This document shows positions 32,455 through 45,418 of a stretch of 64,000 bases of DNA, one piece after another. The translations under genes and the position numbers were made by a program. The notes beneath the pieces are model-generated. The model made no database searches and was not told where the DNA came from. It worked only from the letters and a program-made list of their open reading frames with translations. Positions within the stretch are counted from its first letter, which is position 1, and every line of letters starts with the position of its first letter. Origin of the DNA: Fistularia commersonii (Eukaryota; Chordata; Actinopteri; Syngnathiformes; Fistulariidae); contig JBBMNZ010000018.1 in NCBI GenBank assembly GCA_037954325.1, positions 16,217,001-16,281,000 on the forward strand, read 5' to 3'.

Positions 32455-32866
32455 GCACTTCCTCCCTCCAGGAGGTCTTCCGGCCCCGCAGACAGAGGTG
32501 TTGTTTGGCGTGTGGAAGAGAAGCGCATTAATCATTTGGCCGCTGGATATGGAGACTCACATGCTGGATGCGGTGATGTGATGCTCTTCAGTCTGGAGAT
32601 CTAGATTTCCCGTGCTTGGTCCTTCCATCGCACGCCACTCGGGTTAAAGTCCAGGCGCTCCTCAGCGGAGGTGGAGATGGCCTGAGAAGGTTCTCCTCCC
32701 GTCTGCGGCAGCGTGGAGGCGGCGTCTCTGCAGTCACACAAGACGGCTCTGAAAAGGCTAATAGAGAGTTAGTAAAAAACTGCAGCCTTTTCTAAAAATC
32801 AGCCTTTTGGGCTGATGGTGAACACATCTCCAACCTGGAGGCCCCCGATGGGACCCCGGGCCCAGA

Positions 32867-32868
<2 letters not shown>

Positions 32869-32899
<31 letters not shown>
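32869..32899. repeat. (TG)n microsatellite
   Basis: About 15 TG units. Confidence 0.95.
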
Positions 32900-32901
<2 letters not shown>

Positions 32902-33492
32902 CTGGCTACCTCTGCATGGACCTCTGCAGCCCGCAACCCCGACAATCAGACTAATATGGCATAAGTGTTGTTTGGAAAGGGAAAGTAATCTGCAGGGTAA
33001 ATATAGCAAATGTCGTCCGCCGCCATCCCTGCAGCGAAAAACAATAAACGGAAGTCGCCGGCGTAATACTGACTCGCCGTGCAATTTATGGACTGCCACG
33101 GCGGTAACCATCCCACGCGGGCGGGATTGATAGCGCTTAGCGTCAAAACACCTCCGGCCGGGACGTTAACTCGGCAGGTTTGTCCCGGCCGTCGCCGGCT
33201 CGTCAATTATTTAAACAGCGAAACCGCGTCTCGGAAAAAGACGGCGCGCGGGGGTTTAAAGGAAATGGCACATCTTTATCCCTGCGCCCGCTCGGGAAGC
33301 AGCGCCGCAAAGATGGACGCTCGCTCCGTCTTCATCCTGGCTGTCGGCGAGCACAAACGCTGCCTTCCTCCCCGGCAGCACAGGGGAGCCACGCAGAAGA
33401 GATGATAAAAACACCATATTAAAAACTTTATTTGCTGACTTGATCCGAGCCAAAGGAGCCGGGAGGCTTCATTTTTGTAACGCAGAGCAAAC

Positions 33493-33493
<1 letters not shown>

Positions 33494-33535
<42 letters not shown>
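33494..33535. repeat. (GT)n microsatellite
   Basis: About 21 uninterrupted GT units. Confidence 0.95.
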
Positions 33536-33537
<2 letters not shown>

Positions 33538-33799
33538 GGCCGGAGCAGGGCCAGGGCGGCTCTGCTAGCCCGCTAATGGAAGGAGCGGGCTGTTGGTGTC
33601 ACGCCCGCTCTCTCCACTGATGCAGAGGTTAGCACTCACCGAGACTTTGGGAGTGAAGTCCACCTTCCAGCAGAGGCCGGCCCGCTCAGAAGAGGCGCTC
33701 GTGTTTAAACTGCGACACTCACTTCCTGCGCGATGATCGCGGCGCTGCGGATGGAGACGCACCAGGCCCTCAGACACTCATCAGAGGATTCAATTATCT

Positions 33800-33920
33800 G
33801 AGCTAAACGGCTCCACTCATGCAGCGCTTTCACTGCTCGGGGGTTCAAAGCGCTTCACACGGGATCACATTCACCCTTTCACACACACACACACACACAC
33901 AGACAGGGAGCTAAAGCTAA
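33800..33920. repeat. Degenerate fish dispersed repeat containing (CA)n
   Basis: GCAGCGCTTTCACTGCTCGG, TTCAAAGCGCTTCACACGGG and ATTCACCCTTTCACACAC match text common in fish intergenic repeats. An AC tract fills 33880-33902 and AGCTAAAGCTAAC follows. Family unassigned. Confidence 0.5.
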
Positions 33921-35488
33921 CAGAGGTGTCATAACAAACTCCTTGAGAGGCGCAATGGATTTTTCATCTGCGGCGTCCGTCGCTCTGCGGGTCGATCAAA
34001 GATGGCAGAGCGGCGACACAAATCTGTTTTTGGACGGTTGTTTGTCGGCGTGATAAAATAGACTCGTCGGCGACTTGGAGCGCTCAGCCATTTACTTCAG
34101 TGGCGCCGTCACGTCCGGGTCGGGAGGGAAAACGTGAGACGATGATGTGGCCCAGCCGGGACTCTCCTCCACATCTGCATGCATCGCCCCGGACAGGAGG
34201 GGATCCCGCTCGCCGTTGTTTAGCTCCTAGCATTACGCTCGAGGCCGTGCCGCATTTTTACCAGATTGCAAGACAACGACAGCTCCAGTTAGCCTAAATG
34301 CACAGGCTGTTTACAGGCAGCGCAGCGGCAGCCGCTCTTTGTTGGAGGATCACACGTTTGCGGGTCCTCCTGATCTCAGATCAGGATAAGCGTTGTCGAA
34401 CGTTCAGCTGAGCGTTGAACCTCGTGCGTTGGCTCCAAGGCTCCAGGTTATCACAGCGCTGATTTGAAGCCTTTACCTTAAAAATCATTAAAAACTGTTT
34501 AAAATCATATTCGTAATATCCATTTCTTTTAATATTCGTCTCCGCCTGCAGTGTTGAAACGTGTTGGCCTCCCCGGAGCCGGCCCGCTCCGAAGGCGCTT
34601 TAAGAAACGTTTACTTTCAACCTGGGCGTAAACAAACCCAAAGTGTCGCGCTGCGCGGCCAACGACGCTTAACGTCGGAGGGAATCTAATTTGGGTGGTC
34701 CCCGTCGCACTGAACAACCACGGTTTTAATCATAATTAAAGTTAGAGCGGAGCCGACCCTGGTTACGACACTGGAAACAGTTAACGGTCTCGTCCCCGCT
34801 GGGTTGTTTATTCTGCTTAAATATCTTTACCTATGGCTCCCAGACCCCCCAGGGATGGCAGGCATTCTCTTTAAAGAGAAGAAGCGAATTTGCTTGCGGG
34901 GCGCATCCACGTGGGCGCTTGTTATGAGCACGGCCGTCCCGTGCGTCGCCGCCGCTCCGTCTGGTCAGAAAGAAGCTAATAGATTCAGTAACTTGTCAAA
35001 ACAGGAGGGAAAAACAACAAAGTACAAAGAGCTGTTGAAGCTGAGGGGGAAAGTGAGAAGGGGGGGGGGGGTGATAGATAAAATGGCCGTCTGGGTGAGA
35101 CAGGAATACAGGAATATGAGACGCTGCGTTCAGGGACAGTCCCACCGCCTCCCTTTCACTGCTTAGAATTAGCGATCCGAGTGCAAGAATCCCCACGTCC
35201 GGCCCGTCCGGAAACTGCGACAAACCCGCCTACCAATGCAGCCGTTAAGACATGCATGTGTGCATGCGTGTGTGTGTGTGTGATGAAATATGACACCAGG
35301 ATATGGAGGGATACTGACTGTTAGCATGTAGCTTGCGGCGCACTACCTTCCAAATCATCCTATACACGGTCCCATGCAGCACCAGATGAGCCACCTGAGA
35401 AAGATCTGACTGGGGTTTTTAGACAAGCCCAAACTCTGAAGAATGCAAGACATTATATCCTTCTCAATGCGATCTGATGATAGCGCGC

Positions 35489-35511
35489 ACACGCACACAC
35501 ACACACACACA
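35489..35511. repeat. (CA)n microsatellite
   Basis: CA units with one CG interruption, followed by ATGCATGCAC. Confidence 0.9.
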
Positions 35512-36159
35512 TGCATGCACACTTGCATGTGTTACCGGAACGCTGTGGCTCACACACACCTCCATCTCCACCAAGCCTTCAAAGCCCAGGCATCGGGAGT
35601 TGAAGGAGCAGAAAATGAGAGACATGACAGATGTTGAAATAAATATACGGGTCGACGTAAAAGCGAAAACAAACACGTCAGACTTTGACTCGATGCAACT
35701 TTAGTGAATCTAGGAAGATTTTAACGGCTTCTGACAAAAGCACAAGGAGCAGCCGGCCTTTGCAAATCCACCGTCCTCCCGTGTGGAGAAGGAAGCTGCT
35801 ACCTCGGCGCTCTGGAGCTCAGCCTGGGCCGTCACAACCAACGCCTCACTCCAGATCCAGTCGTCGGCAGGAACGTCCGCATTCATGTCAACACCTCGCA
35901 ATGCTCCCGGAGCGCCAAGATGGACCACCGTAAACAACGTGTCGCCCTCCGACAGGGAGTGGTCGTAACGCTCTGTCCAGCCCTTCCCGCTTGAAGTAGC
36001 GCGTCCATGGCGAGCGGCACGAGTTAGCGTTCCTCTGCCGGGACTTGACGCGAGGCTCTCGGCGGCCGGACGGAAGGCGGACGCCTTCACGGGCAGTTTG
36101 AGCGGAGAGCAGGGACAGGGTTATTTCTCTTCTCAGGACAAGGAGGGCCGCGTGCAGGA

Positions 36160-36215
36160 GCCGAGAGGCGGGGCTCGCTCTGGACCAATCACAGGGCCTC
36201 ATATCGCACGCTGCG
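36160..36215 (-). repeat. Dispersed fish repeat, 3' half fragment (antisense)
   Basis: GAGAGGCGGGGCTCGCTCTG GACCAATCACAGGGCCTCAT is the reverse of the ATTGGTCC..CCCCGCCTCTC segment in the 3' half of the repeat family in this window. Confidence 0.5.
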
Positions 36216-36973
36216 TGGCCGCTTCATATAAATATGGCGGGGCTGGTTTTTTGGCAACATAAATGCATCTGTGCGTATGTTTGTACGTGCCGTCCCTGCC
36301 GTCGCTCCCCGGACTCATCCTACGCTGTCATTTGCGGTCGGACTTCACGCGGACAAAGGCTGTATTTTATCTGTAAAGTGTGTATCAGCATTAAGGCTAC
36401 GACCTCGGCGCTCCGAGCGCTCGGCCGCAGCCGAGCTGCCAACACTTCCACGGCGCCACTTTATCTCCGGGGTTACAACGATAACAAGTGATTGTGGAGA
36501 GCGGATCCGGGGATGAAGAGGAGGTCAGCGCGGCCGCCGTCTGATCTTCACGGCTGCCGCCATGTCGGTTTGAATGTGAGGAGCTGAGCCTCACTCGGGC
36601 TTAGCGCCGGCGAAAAGGACGCCGTTGGATTCAACGGGATTTCATTTTAGCCTGCGCGCGGAAAGGGGACGGTCCTGCGCAAAACTTTGTTTCCCGCCGT
36701 GCCGTTTTAACGTCAGCGCCGCTCCGTGTCAGACAAATGAAGTCATTAGATAATTACAGGAGGAACATACGATGGCTGAGTGCAGAACACAACAGAAGCA
36801 AAACAGCAAAACAAACATTTGATCTTTTTCAAGCCTCCCTGGCTGGAAATTAAAAGAAAAAAAAACCTGCCTGTGCCACCATTAAAAAAAAATGAATAAT
36901 TAATATCAAATGAAAATGTTAGCGAGAAAAAAAAATAATCACAAGTGGCGGAATTATTGTGTATGCGTATATG

Positions 36974-37018
36974 TCTGTGTTTGTGTGTGTGTGTGTGTGT
37001 GTGTCTGTGTGTGTGTGA
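36974..37018. repeat. (GT)n microsatellite, interrupted
   Basis: About 20 GT units with TTT and TCT interruptions. Confidence 0.95.
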
Positions 37019-37739
37019 ACACAACCCTCACATCAACAAATCCACTCAAGACATCACGATTCCTTCCAGCAGCCTTGGAAGTGTGCTGTCTGACAGAGTG
37101 CGCCCATATTTGCGATCAAACCTGCGTTGAATTCTTCCCCTCAGAATCCAGTCGTTGTTTTTCACTTGATGTTTCGCCTCCTGTGTTTTTTCATGCGAAT
37201 CTGAACTCACTGGATGGTTTTTGTGCAGCACGAACCAGACGGAGGCGTTAGAAGCAAGCAGGATGTGTTGGCTACAAAAAGAAATGAAACCCTTCTCCGG
37301 GTTGGTGGACGGAGCTCCTCCCTGGTCCCGCAGACCCACGTAGAAACGCCCAAACTCTCATCAGAATTCTTCTGGAGTTGTTTGTCAGGACATACCCTGA
37401 AGATACGCCTCCTACACCGTTCTCGCGGCGCTCCTCAGACTCGGGTCCGGGCATCGCCGTCCTGCTGGCCTCGTCTTACCAGCGACCCCTAGCGGGGACA
37501 CAATCGGATGGTTCAGAGGAACCAAAGTTAACAGTGATAGTAGCACACAGGTGAAGAGAAAAGCTAGCGTCCATATCTGCGAGGTCCCAGACCTACCTTC
37601 TGCCCGGCCCGTGATGCCTGGCAAACCCGCTACATGGATTTGACGATTGCAAACGCTGGCCATCTAATGGGGAGCCCAAGGTGCTGCATGAGGGGCCGGG
37701 AGCAGGACAAGGGCTCAGAAGAACAAGGGCACTTCTCTA

Positions 37740-38200
37740 CAGCTTTGTCACTGCTGGATTCGTTTCCAGTGACGGTCGCTCTCCACCAGGGCCGCCCTCT
37801 GTCACCTATGCTGTTCTGAACCTTCATGGACAGAACTTCTAGGAGCAGCCGGGGCGTCGAGGTGATGGGGTTTGGTGGCCTCCGGATCGGGTCTCTGCCT
37901 TTTTGCAGATGATGTGGTTCTGTTGGCGTCTGGAATCTCCATCGGAGATTGGGCGAGGAGGTCCGTCATCAGGGAGGGAGCTGCTGGTCCTCTGCATTCA
38001 GAGGAGCCAGATGAGGAGGACGGGGCGTCTGGTCAGGATACCTCCTGGAGGCCCTGGGGAAGGAACCTCATCTCTGGTCTGGCCTGGGAACACCTGTGGA
38101 TCCCCAGAGAAGAGCTTGACCAAGAAGGCTGTGAGAGGGAAGTCTGGGCCTCTCTGGATGGATGGATGGATGGATGGATGGATGGATGGATGGATGGATG
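37740..38200 (+). mobile_element. Rex3-like (RTE clade) LINE, truncated and internally deleted, with (GATG)n tail
   Basis: The 5' part resembles the region before the catalytic box: CCACCAGGGCCGCCCTCTGT, then GGACAGAACTTCTAGGAGC and GTCTCTGCCTTTTTGCAGAT GATGTGGTTCTGTTGGC, which encodes LFADDVVLLA. The segment after that box is lost, and the text resumes with SSVIREG-like codons and ends in WASL followed by 11 to 12 GATG units (38155-38200). Teleost Rex3 elements are usually 5'-truncated and end in GATG repeats. Frames of 145 and 137 codons cross it but mix reading frames. Confidence 0.8.
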
Positions 38201-40007
38201 TACTTGTGCTAAGGACACTTGCAGGTCTGTTTACCAAACAAGTCAGAAGATACTGTATGTTTGGTTGTCACGACACGCCCCCTTCTTGGCGCCGCGCCGT
38301 CTTTCGTGATTATTGATCGTAAGTCCAGATCCGGTGCTGGGAAGGTCCAGCTGGAGGTGTGAGGATGACGAGTTCAGATGTACAGAAAGATGATAGCAAC
38401 CCGGTGAGTTAGCCAGTTAGCAGACGGAGTCCGGCTCGTGAATGACAGCCGCCGTTACACTGACGAGCGGGTGCACGTGATATATTTTCAGTACATATAT
38501 TTCTGTAAATGACGCGTACGTGTCTTGGTTTCCTGTTATTCTTTCTCATGGTTTCCATCAAAGCTTAAAACCAAGAGAACTCGACTTTTGCGATGAACCT
38601 CGGCGCCGCCGTGACCCACGCCGCCCCGCCGCCTCCGTAGTGCTGCCGGACTCTCCTCCTCCCCGTCACGGCCTTGGCTTGCCTGCACAGCGCAGAATCT
38701 TTCCTCCTCCATTCATCCTGAATTATTAAAAGGTGTTGTGATTCCCAGTATGATTGTGAATCTGGGGCTGCAGCAGTCGACTGTGCCGTCACATTTTCCC
38801 CCGCTCTCCTGGCAGTGTTTCTCCTGCTGCTTCACAAGACACGACATGATGCCGCGGTCCTGGCGCCCCGTGTCTCACCTCGAAGCGCCGGGAGGAAAAA
38901 TCATTTCTTTCCTCGGCAACCGGGCGACTCTTCCATCCCGTCGTGTATCCGGATCAGAGCGCTTTTCCCCGGGGGGGGGGCGGGGGGGAAGAAGGAGGGA
39001 CCGTCTCCGTTCGCCGTCGTGCACCGCCACCGTCGTGCGGCGGCCGGGCCGTGATTGGCGGCGAGGGTCGGGAGGAGGCTCGGGGGACCCGACGGAGGAA
39101 AACCTGCCGGGGATCCCGTTCGAGGAAACACGAAGACCCGTTGTTTTCTCCGATGTAACCCAAGGCCCGCGGGGACTCCCGCCGCCGGCCTGCCCGCCTC
39201 CTCTGTTTGTGTCCTCCTTTCCATCCCCGACCGGGATCCAGGCGCCGTGGAGAGCACGCCGGCCGGCCTAAAAAGGTTACCAAAAACAGCTGCCGGCAGA
39301 TGAAAAATTCATGCGGCGATACTACATATTTGAGGATCCGCGCCCCGGCCTCCCCTCGCCGGGCCGAGGATACATACATACATGACGCGGCTTCGGCTCC
39401 GATCGGCCGAGGAACATCCGGGAGTTTCGGGGCGTCTGAAACGGATCTGATCTCTGGGAGGCTGCAGATGATGTTCACTCTAATAGGTCAGTGAGGAAAA
39501 CATGAGAGTCTCCACAGAGAGCGGTGAAGGACATGGTGAAGCGTGTTGGGAGAAGAGCTTCTACTCGCTCCTCGGCCTCCTCGCGGGGCGGCGCTTGTAT
39601 TGCCTCGGGTGTGCATGTCAGCGCGTCTTTCTGCTTGACGACAGCAGAACGCCGGATGTTTCATTTTCCTGAACCCGTGCAGGTGTCTGTCGCACGTGAA
39701 CAGCGGCTCTGACTGACCGCCTGATGACGGACGGTTTGGACGCAATCATTGAAAGAGAGCGTTGAATTAATGTCCGCCGAAACAGAGGCTCTCCGCCCGC
39801 ATCCGACGGGGCCACGCCGCCGCTTCCGCTGAGACGACTTTGAAAAGTGCTTCCCGAGTCCGTCGCTCACCTGCGCGGCGTGAGGTTATTTGCTTTCATA
39901 TTACCGTGTTATTTGTGCGACTTCCGTTCGTACTCCACGCCGGGTAATTTGGCGAGTCGTTGAGGAGAGAAGCACCCGTGCGTGGAAAAGTGTACACTGC
40001 CGTGCAA

Positions 40008-40045
40008 GGCGCTAACCAAGGCGCTAACCAAGGCGCTAACCCGGC
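40008..40045. repeat. 12-bp tandem repeat, three to four copies
   Basis: The unit AAGGCGCTAACC is repeated three times, followed by a diverged CGGCGTTAGCC. Confidence 0.85.
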
Positions 40046-40359
40046 GTTAGCCAACTAGCTCCTGGGTTGTCCGCACCTTCAGTCACGACAGTGGAGGGTC
40101 TTGTGTGGAATTCTGTGATCAGAAAGGAGGAGGTTCGAGGCTCAGATGATCTCCACCCAGGAGAGCGGCCTCGCTGTAAATACAAGCCGTCGCAGCAGAG
40201 AGGAGGAGGTGGATCCTCGGAGGACCGCGTGAATCCGAGCTGTGCTCCTCAGCTCCTCCTCCCAAGGGTTCCGCCGGTCTCTGTTCAGGGAAGACGACAG
40301 CAGAGCTGCTTCCAGAGCGCCGGCTTTGGATGTTTCTTTCCATACGTCCCCCCGACCGG

Positions 40360-40392
40360 ACCCTCCCCTCCCCTCCCCTCCCCTCCCCTCCC
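40360..40392. repeat. (CCCCT)n repeat
   Basis: About six CCCCT pentamers. The minus strand is (AGGGG)n, able to form a G-quadruplex. Confidence 0.9.
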
Positions 40393-40529
40393 GCCTGCAA
40401 CGCTGTCGCCCGATCGGCTTTGGAGGGCGGAGGAAGCGTTTGTTCCGGCAGCCGACGACGTGTCAGGAGCTCGGAGACAGCCACGGACAGCTCACTGATA
40501 GAATTGGCTCATTCGTTGACTGCACCGCT

Positions 40530-40640
40530 TAGCCCGCAGTCGGGGTCGGGGGCGGAGCCTCCTCACGCCGTGATTGTGCGAGAGGCGGGTCACCCCGGAC
40601 CAATCACAGGGATGCACACAAACACTCGCCCTGTCGTCGC
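40530..40640 (-). repeat. Dispersed fish repeat, 3' half (antisense)
   Basis: GGGGGCGGAGCCTCCTCACG, GAGGCGGGTCACCCCGGACC and AATCACAGGGATG are the reverse of the family's 3' half (ATTGGTCC..GCTCCGCCCCC). Confidence 0.55.
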
Positions 40641-40796
40641 CACAGGACCAAACTCTTTACTGAGAATACATGCGGTGGCCTTGGTAGGTGTCTTTTTTTT
40701 AATTTTTTTTTTTACCATTTGCAATCTGGACACCGTATCTCTTCCATAGCTCAAATATTGCATGTAATATTATCATATCATATGTCATAGCTTTAA

Positions 40797-41135
40797 CGGT
40801 GACCAAAGGACAGGAGGCAGAGCTGGAGGTCGCAGAGATGAAGATGTCGAGGTTCTTTGGGCGTGAACAGGATGGAGAGGATCAGGAATGAGTCCATCAG
40901 AGGAACAGCACATGTTAGATGTTTTGGAGAGAAGCTCAGAGAGGGTTGGGTCATGGACGGAGGAGGGACGCTGAAGATATTGGTAGACGGATGCTGGAAT
41001 GGGAGGTCTAGAGGAAGACCAGAGAGGAGAAGGATGGAGGTGGTGAGAGAGGATGTGAAGGTAGTCGGTGTGAGAGAGGAGGATCCATAAAATAGGGTTT
41101 GATGGAGAAGGTGGAGGGTCAGGAAGAAGAAGAAG
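40797..41135 (+). mobile_element. RTE-clade LINE 3' end fragment with (GAA)n tail
   Basis: It matches the 3' half of the 46.4-kb copy base for base over long stretches, for example GAGATGAAGATGTCGAGGTT, GGATGGAGAGGATCAGGAAT and GAGTCCATCAGAGGAACAGC. Several deletions are present and no frame is intact. The end is GGAAGAAGAAGAAGA, as in the other copy. 5'-truncated, dead. Confidence 0.8.
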
Positions 41136-41199
41136 ATACTCTCATGTCATACAGAGACACTGACGTTCACCCTTTCACTCAACAGTCTCATGGAGATGC

Positions 41200-41403
41200 A
41201 CAACCTCTCATTCACACGTCTGGACCAAGGCAGTGTCTCCAAAAACCTCCTGTATGTGTTTGTACTGTAGGAGGAACTCAGAGACCCTGGAGGATCCTCA
41301 CGCAGACCCGGGGAGAACATGGAGACGCTACATAAAAACAAATCCAACCAGGGACCTTCTGGTTGTGAGGCGGACGCTGTAACGCTGCAGCACTGTGCCG
41401 CCG
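41200..41403 (-). repeat. Dispersed tRNA-headed fish repeat (antisense), with complete head
   Basis: On the minus strand it starts GGCGGCACAGTGCTGCAGCG TTACAGCG, then CCTGGTTGGATTTG at the box-B position, then CATGTTCTCCCCGGGTCTGC and a GTGTGAATGAGAGG end. The head resembles tRNA-derived SINEs; the 3' half and tail are missing. Confidence 0.7.
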
Positions 41404-41626
41404 TTCAAAGCCAATCCCCTCCCCGGCTGGTGTGAACGTTCCTGCGTTTGCTCGCTGATGTTTTCTCGTGTCAGACGAAGCTTACATGCGAGCGATCATG
41501 AGCTTGTTTGAATTTGCGTCCGTCTGTTTACACGCTCAGCCACAAATACTGTCATGTTGGGAGAAAGAAAAACAACACCGGGTCTCTATGCTCTCCAGCC
41601 CGGGTTGCTGTTGGTTCCTCACTGCA

Positions 41627-41633
<7 letters not shown>

Positions 41634-41660
<27 letters not shown>

Positions 41661-41675
41661 TGCACACACACACAC
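41634..41675. repeat. (CA)n microsatellite
   Basis: About 20 CA units with one ATG interruption. Confidence 0.95.
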
Positions 41676-43380
41676 GCGCAAAACATCAGCTCCGCGGCAA
41701 AATAATGGAATAACACAATCAAAGGCCCTCGACTGGAAGTGTCATAAACCCCGAGCTTAATACGGGGATAATAGGCGTTTAAAATGCACACTCTTTGACG
41801 TCCTGCCAGAGACAAGTTTAATGGGGAAACGCCGAGCCCATTTATGTAGATTTACCGGAACCAACATCAGCCGCCCGCTACCAGAAGCTCAGGCGCGCCG
41901 GCCATTCGGGAAGCCGTGCCGAGGAGGCGGCGTAGAGAGAGCGCACGCCAGGAAGTGCCTCGGCCTCTTCGTACACCCGATCGATACGGCCTGCGATGTT
42001 CATCGCGTGGTGGAACAGGCGGCGACCTGGGGGAGAACGGAGGTCCGGGTTGTTGCATCTGATTGTGGTTTTCGTGCACCGGCTCACAAAGCCAGAGGAC
42101 ATGAAAGGGAGGGTGGAGGCGGGAGGGGGTTCGCGCCGCTAACCGGCAGCTCAAAAGACTCCCCTAATGTATGTTTAATGGCGTCCCGGCGGTCGGAGAC
42201 CCGAGAGACGGGGGAAAAAAGAAAAAAATCAATGGAGCGCTAATTGAAGCGCCAACTTTTGTTTGGATTTACCGGCGGCGCAACTCCGACGGCTATAAAT
42301 CACACACGGCACGATGATCCTGCGCTCGCCGTCCTCGGCGGAAACGTTGAGATTGTTTCTCCGATACCCGCTTAGATTACGCATTGGATTAGGGTTGGCT
42401 TGAAAGGGCCGGCGGCGGACAGCCGGTGGAAAACCCCCAGGATCCGGGGCTTCCCTCGGAGAACATCTGCGCTCTTAAAGCGCCATTCAAAGCGGTCAAA
42501 AGTAAAGGCCGCGTGGCGTCGCGGGCGTATTTGTGAGCCGACTGGCGGAGCCGGCTGACCTCTCCCTGCATCTACCTCGAGACGTCATGACAATCAAGAT
42601 CGGGAGGTCAAATGAAACAATTCATTTGTTCATTTGATTTTTTTCATGACCGTTCCATTAATTTCCCCGCTAAGTCAACATCCAGGCCGTGATAAACACC
42701 GGGAGCGACCATTAAAATCTAATTGCCGTCAACAGTAAAATGGAAGAATAAACAAAAAAGACGAGCGGGGGGGTTCCGCAGAAGCTACAGCCGATGCGGG
42801 TCCGTTGCCATGGCAACATGCCACGTCGTCACAGCGATCCGGATGCGACTGAAACCGTCCACGTAGCGCGAGTTTCACCCGGACCCTCCACACACGAACG
42901 TCCAGAGCGGAGAAGGCCCGTCCAGATGTTGGGGTGAATCCCGCCCGTTGTCCTCCAGCGTCACGTTTCCCAAAACGAAAAACGGCGGCGAGAGGGCGCG
43001 CCACCAACAGAGAGCTCGCCATGAATTCCTCACCGTGGAATCATCTACAAGACATCGCTGGCCAACGAGGCTGGCGAGGCCGTCTATGGACACCAACGTG
43101 TCCTCTGGGGCCAAACTCTGAACCCCCTCATATCTCCAGACGGCCTGGCGAGGAGCACCTCCACTGGATGCGGTGCGAAGCGCTGTCAAGAACGGACCGT
43201 TTAGCGTTTTCTCCTGAATATTCCGAACCCCACGTCTCCCCAGAAGGACTGGCGGGATTTATCCCCCCTGTGGAACGCCAGATACCAACACACCCCACAA
43301 GAGGCGAGTAGCTTCTGGATAAAGCTATTGATGAGCTGCTGAGGGTTCTGTCCTGTTGGTTGAATATTTCACATGAAGTC

Positions 43381-43713
43381 AAAGAGCAGGGAGCTTCTGC
43401 CTGGCAGCCAGAAGGTCCCTGGCTGGATTCCCACATGTGGAGCCTCTCTGTGTGGAGGCTCCACATGTTCTTCATGTGGCTGCATGGAGTTCCTCCTCGG
43501 GATCCTCCTGCAGTCCAAACACATGCGTGAGGTCGGTGGAGACCCTGCGTTGTCCAGACGTGCGAATGAGAGGGTGAACGGTTGGATGTCTGTGCACGAG
43601 GCCGTATGATTGGTCCAGAGCGGACGCCGCCCCTCACCCAATGACAGCGCACAAACCCCCCAGAAGCAACCCTGACTGGAGAATAAGCGGCGAAGATAAT
43701 GAACAAACAAGTG
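43381..43713 (+). repeat. Dispersed tRNA-headed fish repeat, near full length
   Basis: This is one of the longest copies. Head AGAAGGTCCCTGGCTGGATTC; middle TTCCTCCTCGGGATCCTCC and GTCCAAACACATGCG; GAATGAGAGGGTGAACGGTT; 3' half GTATGATTGGTCCAGAGCGG; and an end CCCTGACTGGAGAATAAGCG GCGAAGATAATGAAC like that of LINE-mobilised SINEs. About 330 bp. Confidence 0.75.
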
Positions 43714-44629
43714 AAATATCTTTTCAAGCCGACATAAAGCTATTTAGCGAGATGCCAGACGGTCAGACTGGAAGGTCCTCGACTCGCTCCTTTTCGCTTT
43801 CATTCCAAATAGATTATCCGCTCTCTCTTTCTCTGTGAGATGTTTATTTTGGTTGATTTCACTGGATATTAAACATCAGATCCCGAGACAAAAAAAAAAA
43901 AATCAATGACGCGCACAGGACTTTAATAAACGACGTGTATTTCAGCGTCAGAGTGTGAAAAGCAAAGCTGGCGCTGACGCAGTGAAGGGTCGCCAAAGTC
44001 AGACCTTGTGCGTTATCGTCCCAGAAGTATCATCTTGATCAGAATTCATTACTTTCACCACCTCTTCCCCGGTGATTCTGCTAGATTTCTGTGGCTTTGT
44101 GTGTTATTTTAATTAAGTCTTATTACCTCTGCTCCTGCAGCTTATGTCCTAATTAAAATGTAATAATAGCAACATTAACGGCGTCAGGACTTAAAGGACC
44201 TCAGTCCTCTGAATCAGCGGTGTTCAGGAGGTCCTCGGCGGGCAGAAGGTCCGGTTCTTCCCGGGCCGTGTCCGTTCTGCCGGCGGTCCTTGCATTGGTC
44301 TCGGCCGTCCGCCGATATCTATTACTCGCCAGGAGTCTCGGGGCTTCTCGCCGCGAGGCTTCTTGCGATCGGACGAGACGAAAAGGCCTCCAAGAAGAGA
44401 CGGCCGGGAGGCGTCCGCAGCAAACGCCGACTCGCCGACTCTGCCGCCACCTTCAAAGAGGCGGTGACACCGGAAGGGTCGTGGCTTTTGTCGCTGTTTC
44501 ACCTCCCAAAGCATCTTCTAGGATCCCGTCAGAGTCTGAAGGTACGAGCAGCTTCTGACGGTGGAGCCTGGAATCAGCCGCTGCACTGAACACCTCGCAA
44601 AGGTGCACCTTTGATGAATCCATCGATTC

Positions 44630-44955
44630 ATTAACCCATGTATTATTTAGACCGCCGATCCTGCAGTGAGGCCGGGAGCCTATCCTGGCTGTCATTGGCC
44701 GAAAGGCGAGGCTCCACCCTGATTGGTCGATCGGGAGTGGGGGGTCAATATGGAGACATGCAACTGTTCACCCTCTCATCCACACGTCTGGACAATGTAG
44801 GATCTCCAAGCATGCTATTGGACTGTGGCAGGAACCGGGAGAACCCTGAGGAACCCCACGCAGACACGGGGAGAACATGGAGACTCCAGACCGACAGGAA
44901 CCCTGTGGGAATCCTTCTGCTGTGAGGTGGAGGCTCCCGGTCCTGCCGCCCTCAG
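44630..44955 (-). repeat. Dispersed tRNA-headed fish repeat (antisense), near full length
   Basis: The reverse strand runs from CTCACAGCAGAAGGATTCCC (head) through CATGTTCTCCCCGTGTCTGC, GGGTTCCTCAGGGTTCTCCC and GAGAGGGTGAACAG to GCCAATGACAGCCAGGATAG GCTCCCGGCC and ends in ATTAATGAATCGATGG-like tail text at 44610-44635. A short internal piece differs from other copies. Confidence 0.7.
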
Positions 44956-45023
44956 TGGCTATTTCAAACATTGGCCTTCAGCCCTTCCTCCCCCTGCAAA
45001 CTCACAGACTGCCTCTCCTTGAG

Positions 45024-45088
45024 CCCGGGCTCGGACCGGGACCGGGATCTGGTCCGGGACCTGGTCCGGGACCTGGTCTGGGACCGCC
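45024..45088. repeat. GC-rich tandem repeat (GGTCCGGGACCT)
   Basis: The unit GGTCCGGGACCT and variants recur about five times. The unit contains the palindrome GGTCCGGGACC. Confidence 0.8.
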
Positions 45089-45374
45089 CGGCTCGGCTCT
45101 CCGCTGATGAACGGCCGCCGCCTGGAAATACAGCCTGTGCACGTGGAAGAGGTGCAGACGATAAGGCGGCGGCGACAACTTGTGTGAAAAGGCCACGTCA
45201 GAAGGAGACGAATGGGAGCTTCATATCTCGCTGCTGCCACGGCTGTGTCACAGTGTGCACGGCGCGTGTGCACGGCGCGCGTGCACGGCACGTACAGACA
45301 AGATATGTGGCCCTGGTGTTTCACGGGACCGGACCTGGCCGCGCCAAATCAAACGTGTCGTGGCAGAGTCGGCA

Positions 45375-45376
45375 TG

Positions 45377-45416
<40 letters not shown>
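45375..45416. repeat. (GT)n microsatellite
   Basis: About 20 GT units with one GC interruption. Confidence 0.95.

Positions 45417-45418
<2 letters not shown>

Noticed and set aside
31902..32531. Plus-strand frame of 209 codons with a repeated SLPGLCLVSAW pattern
   Set aside because: It is the 11-bp minisatellite read in frame; an 11-bp unit without stops stays open by itself.
36223..36600. TATA-like CATATAAATATGG with a following open frame of 85 codons
   Set aside because: No splice donor or domain follows, and the frame has a chance-like composition.
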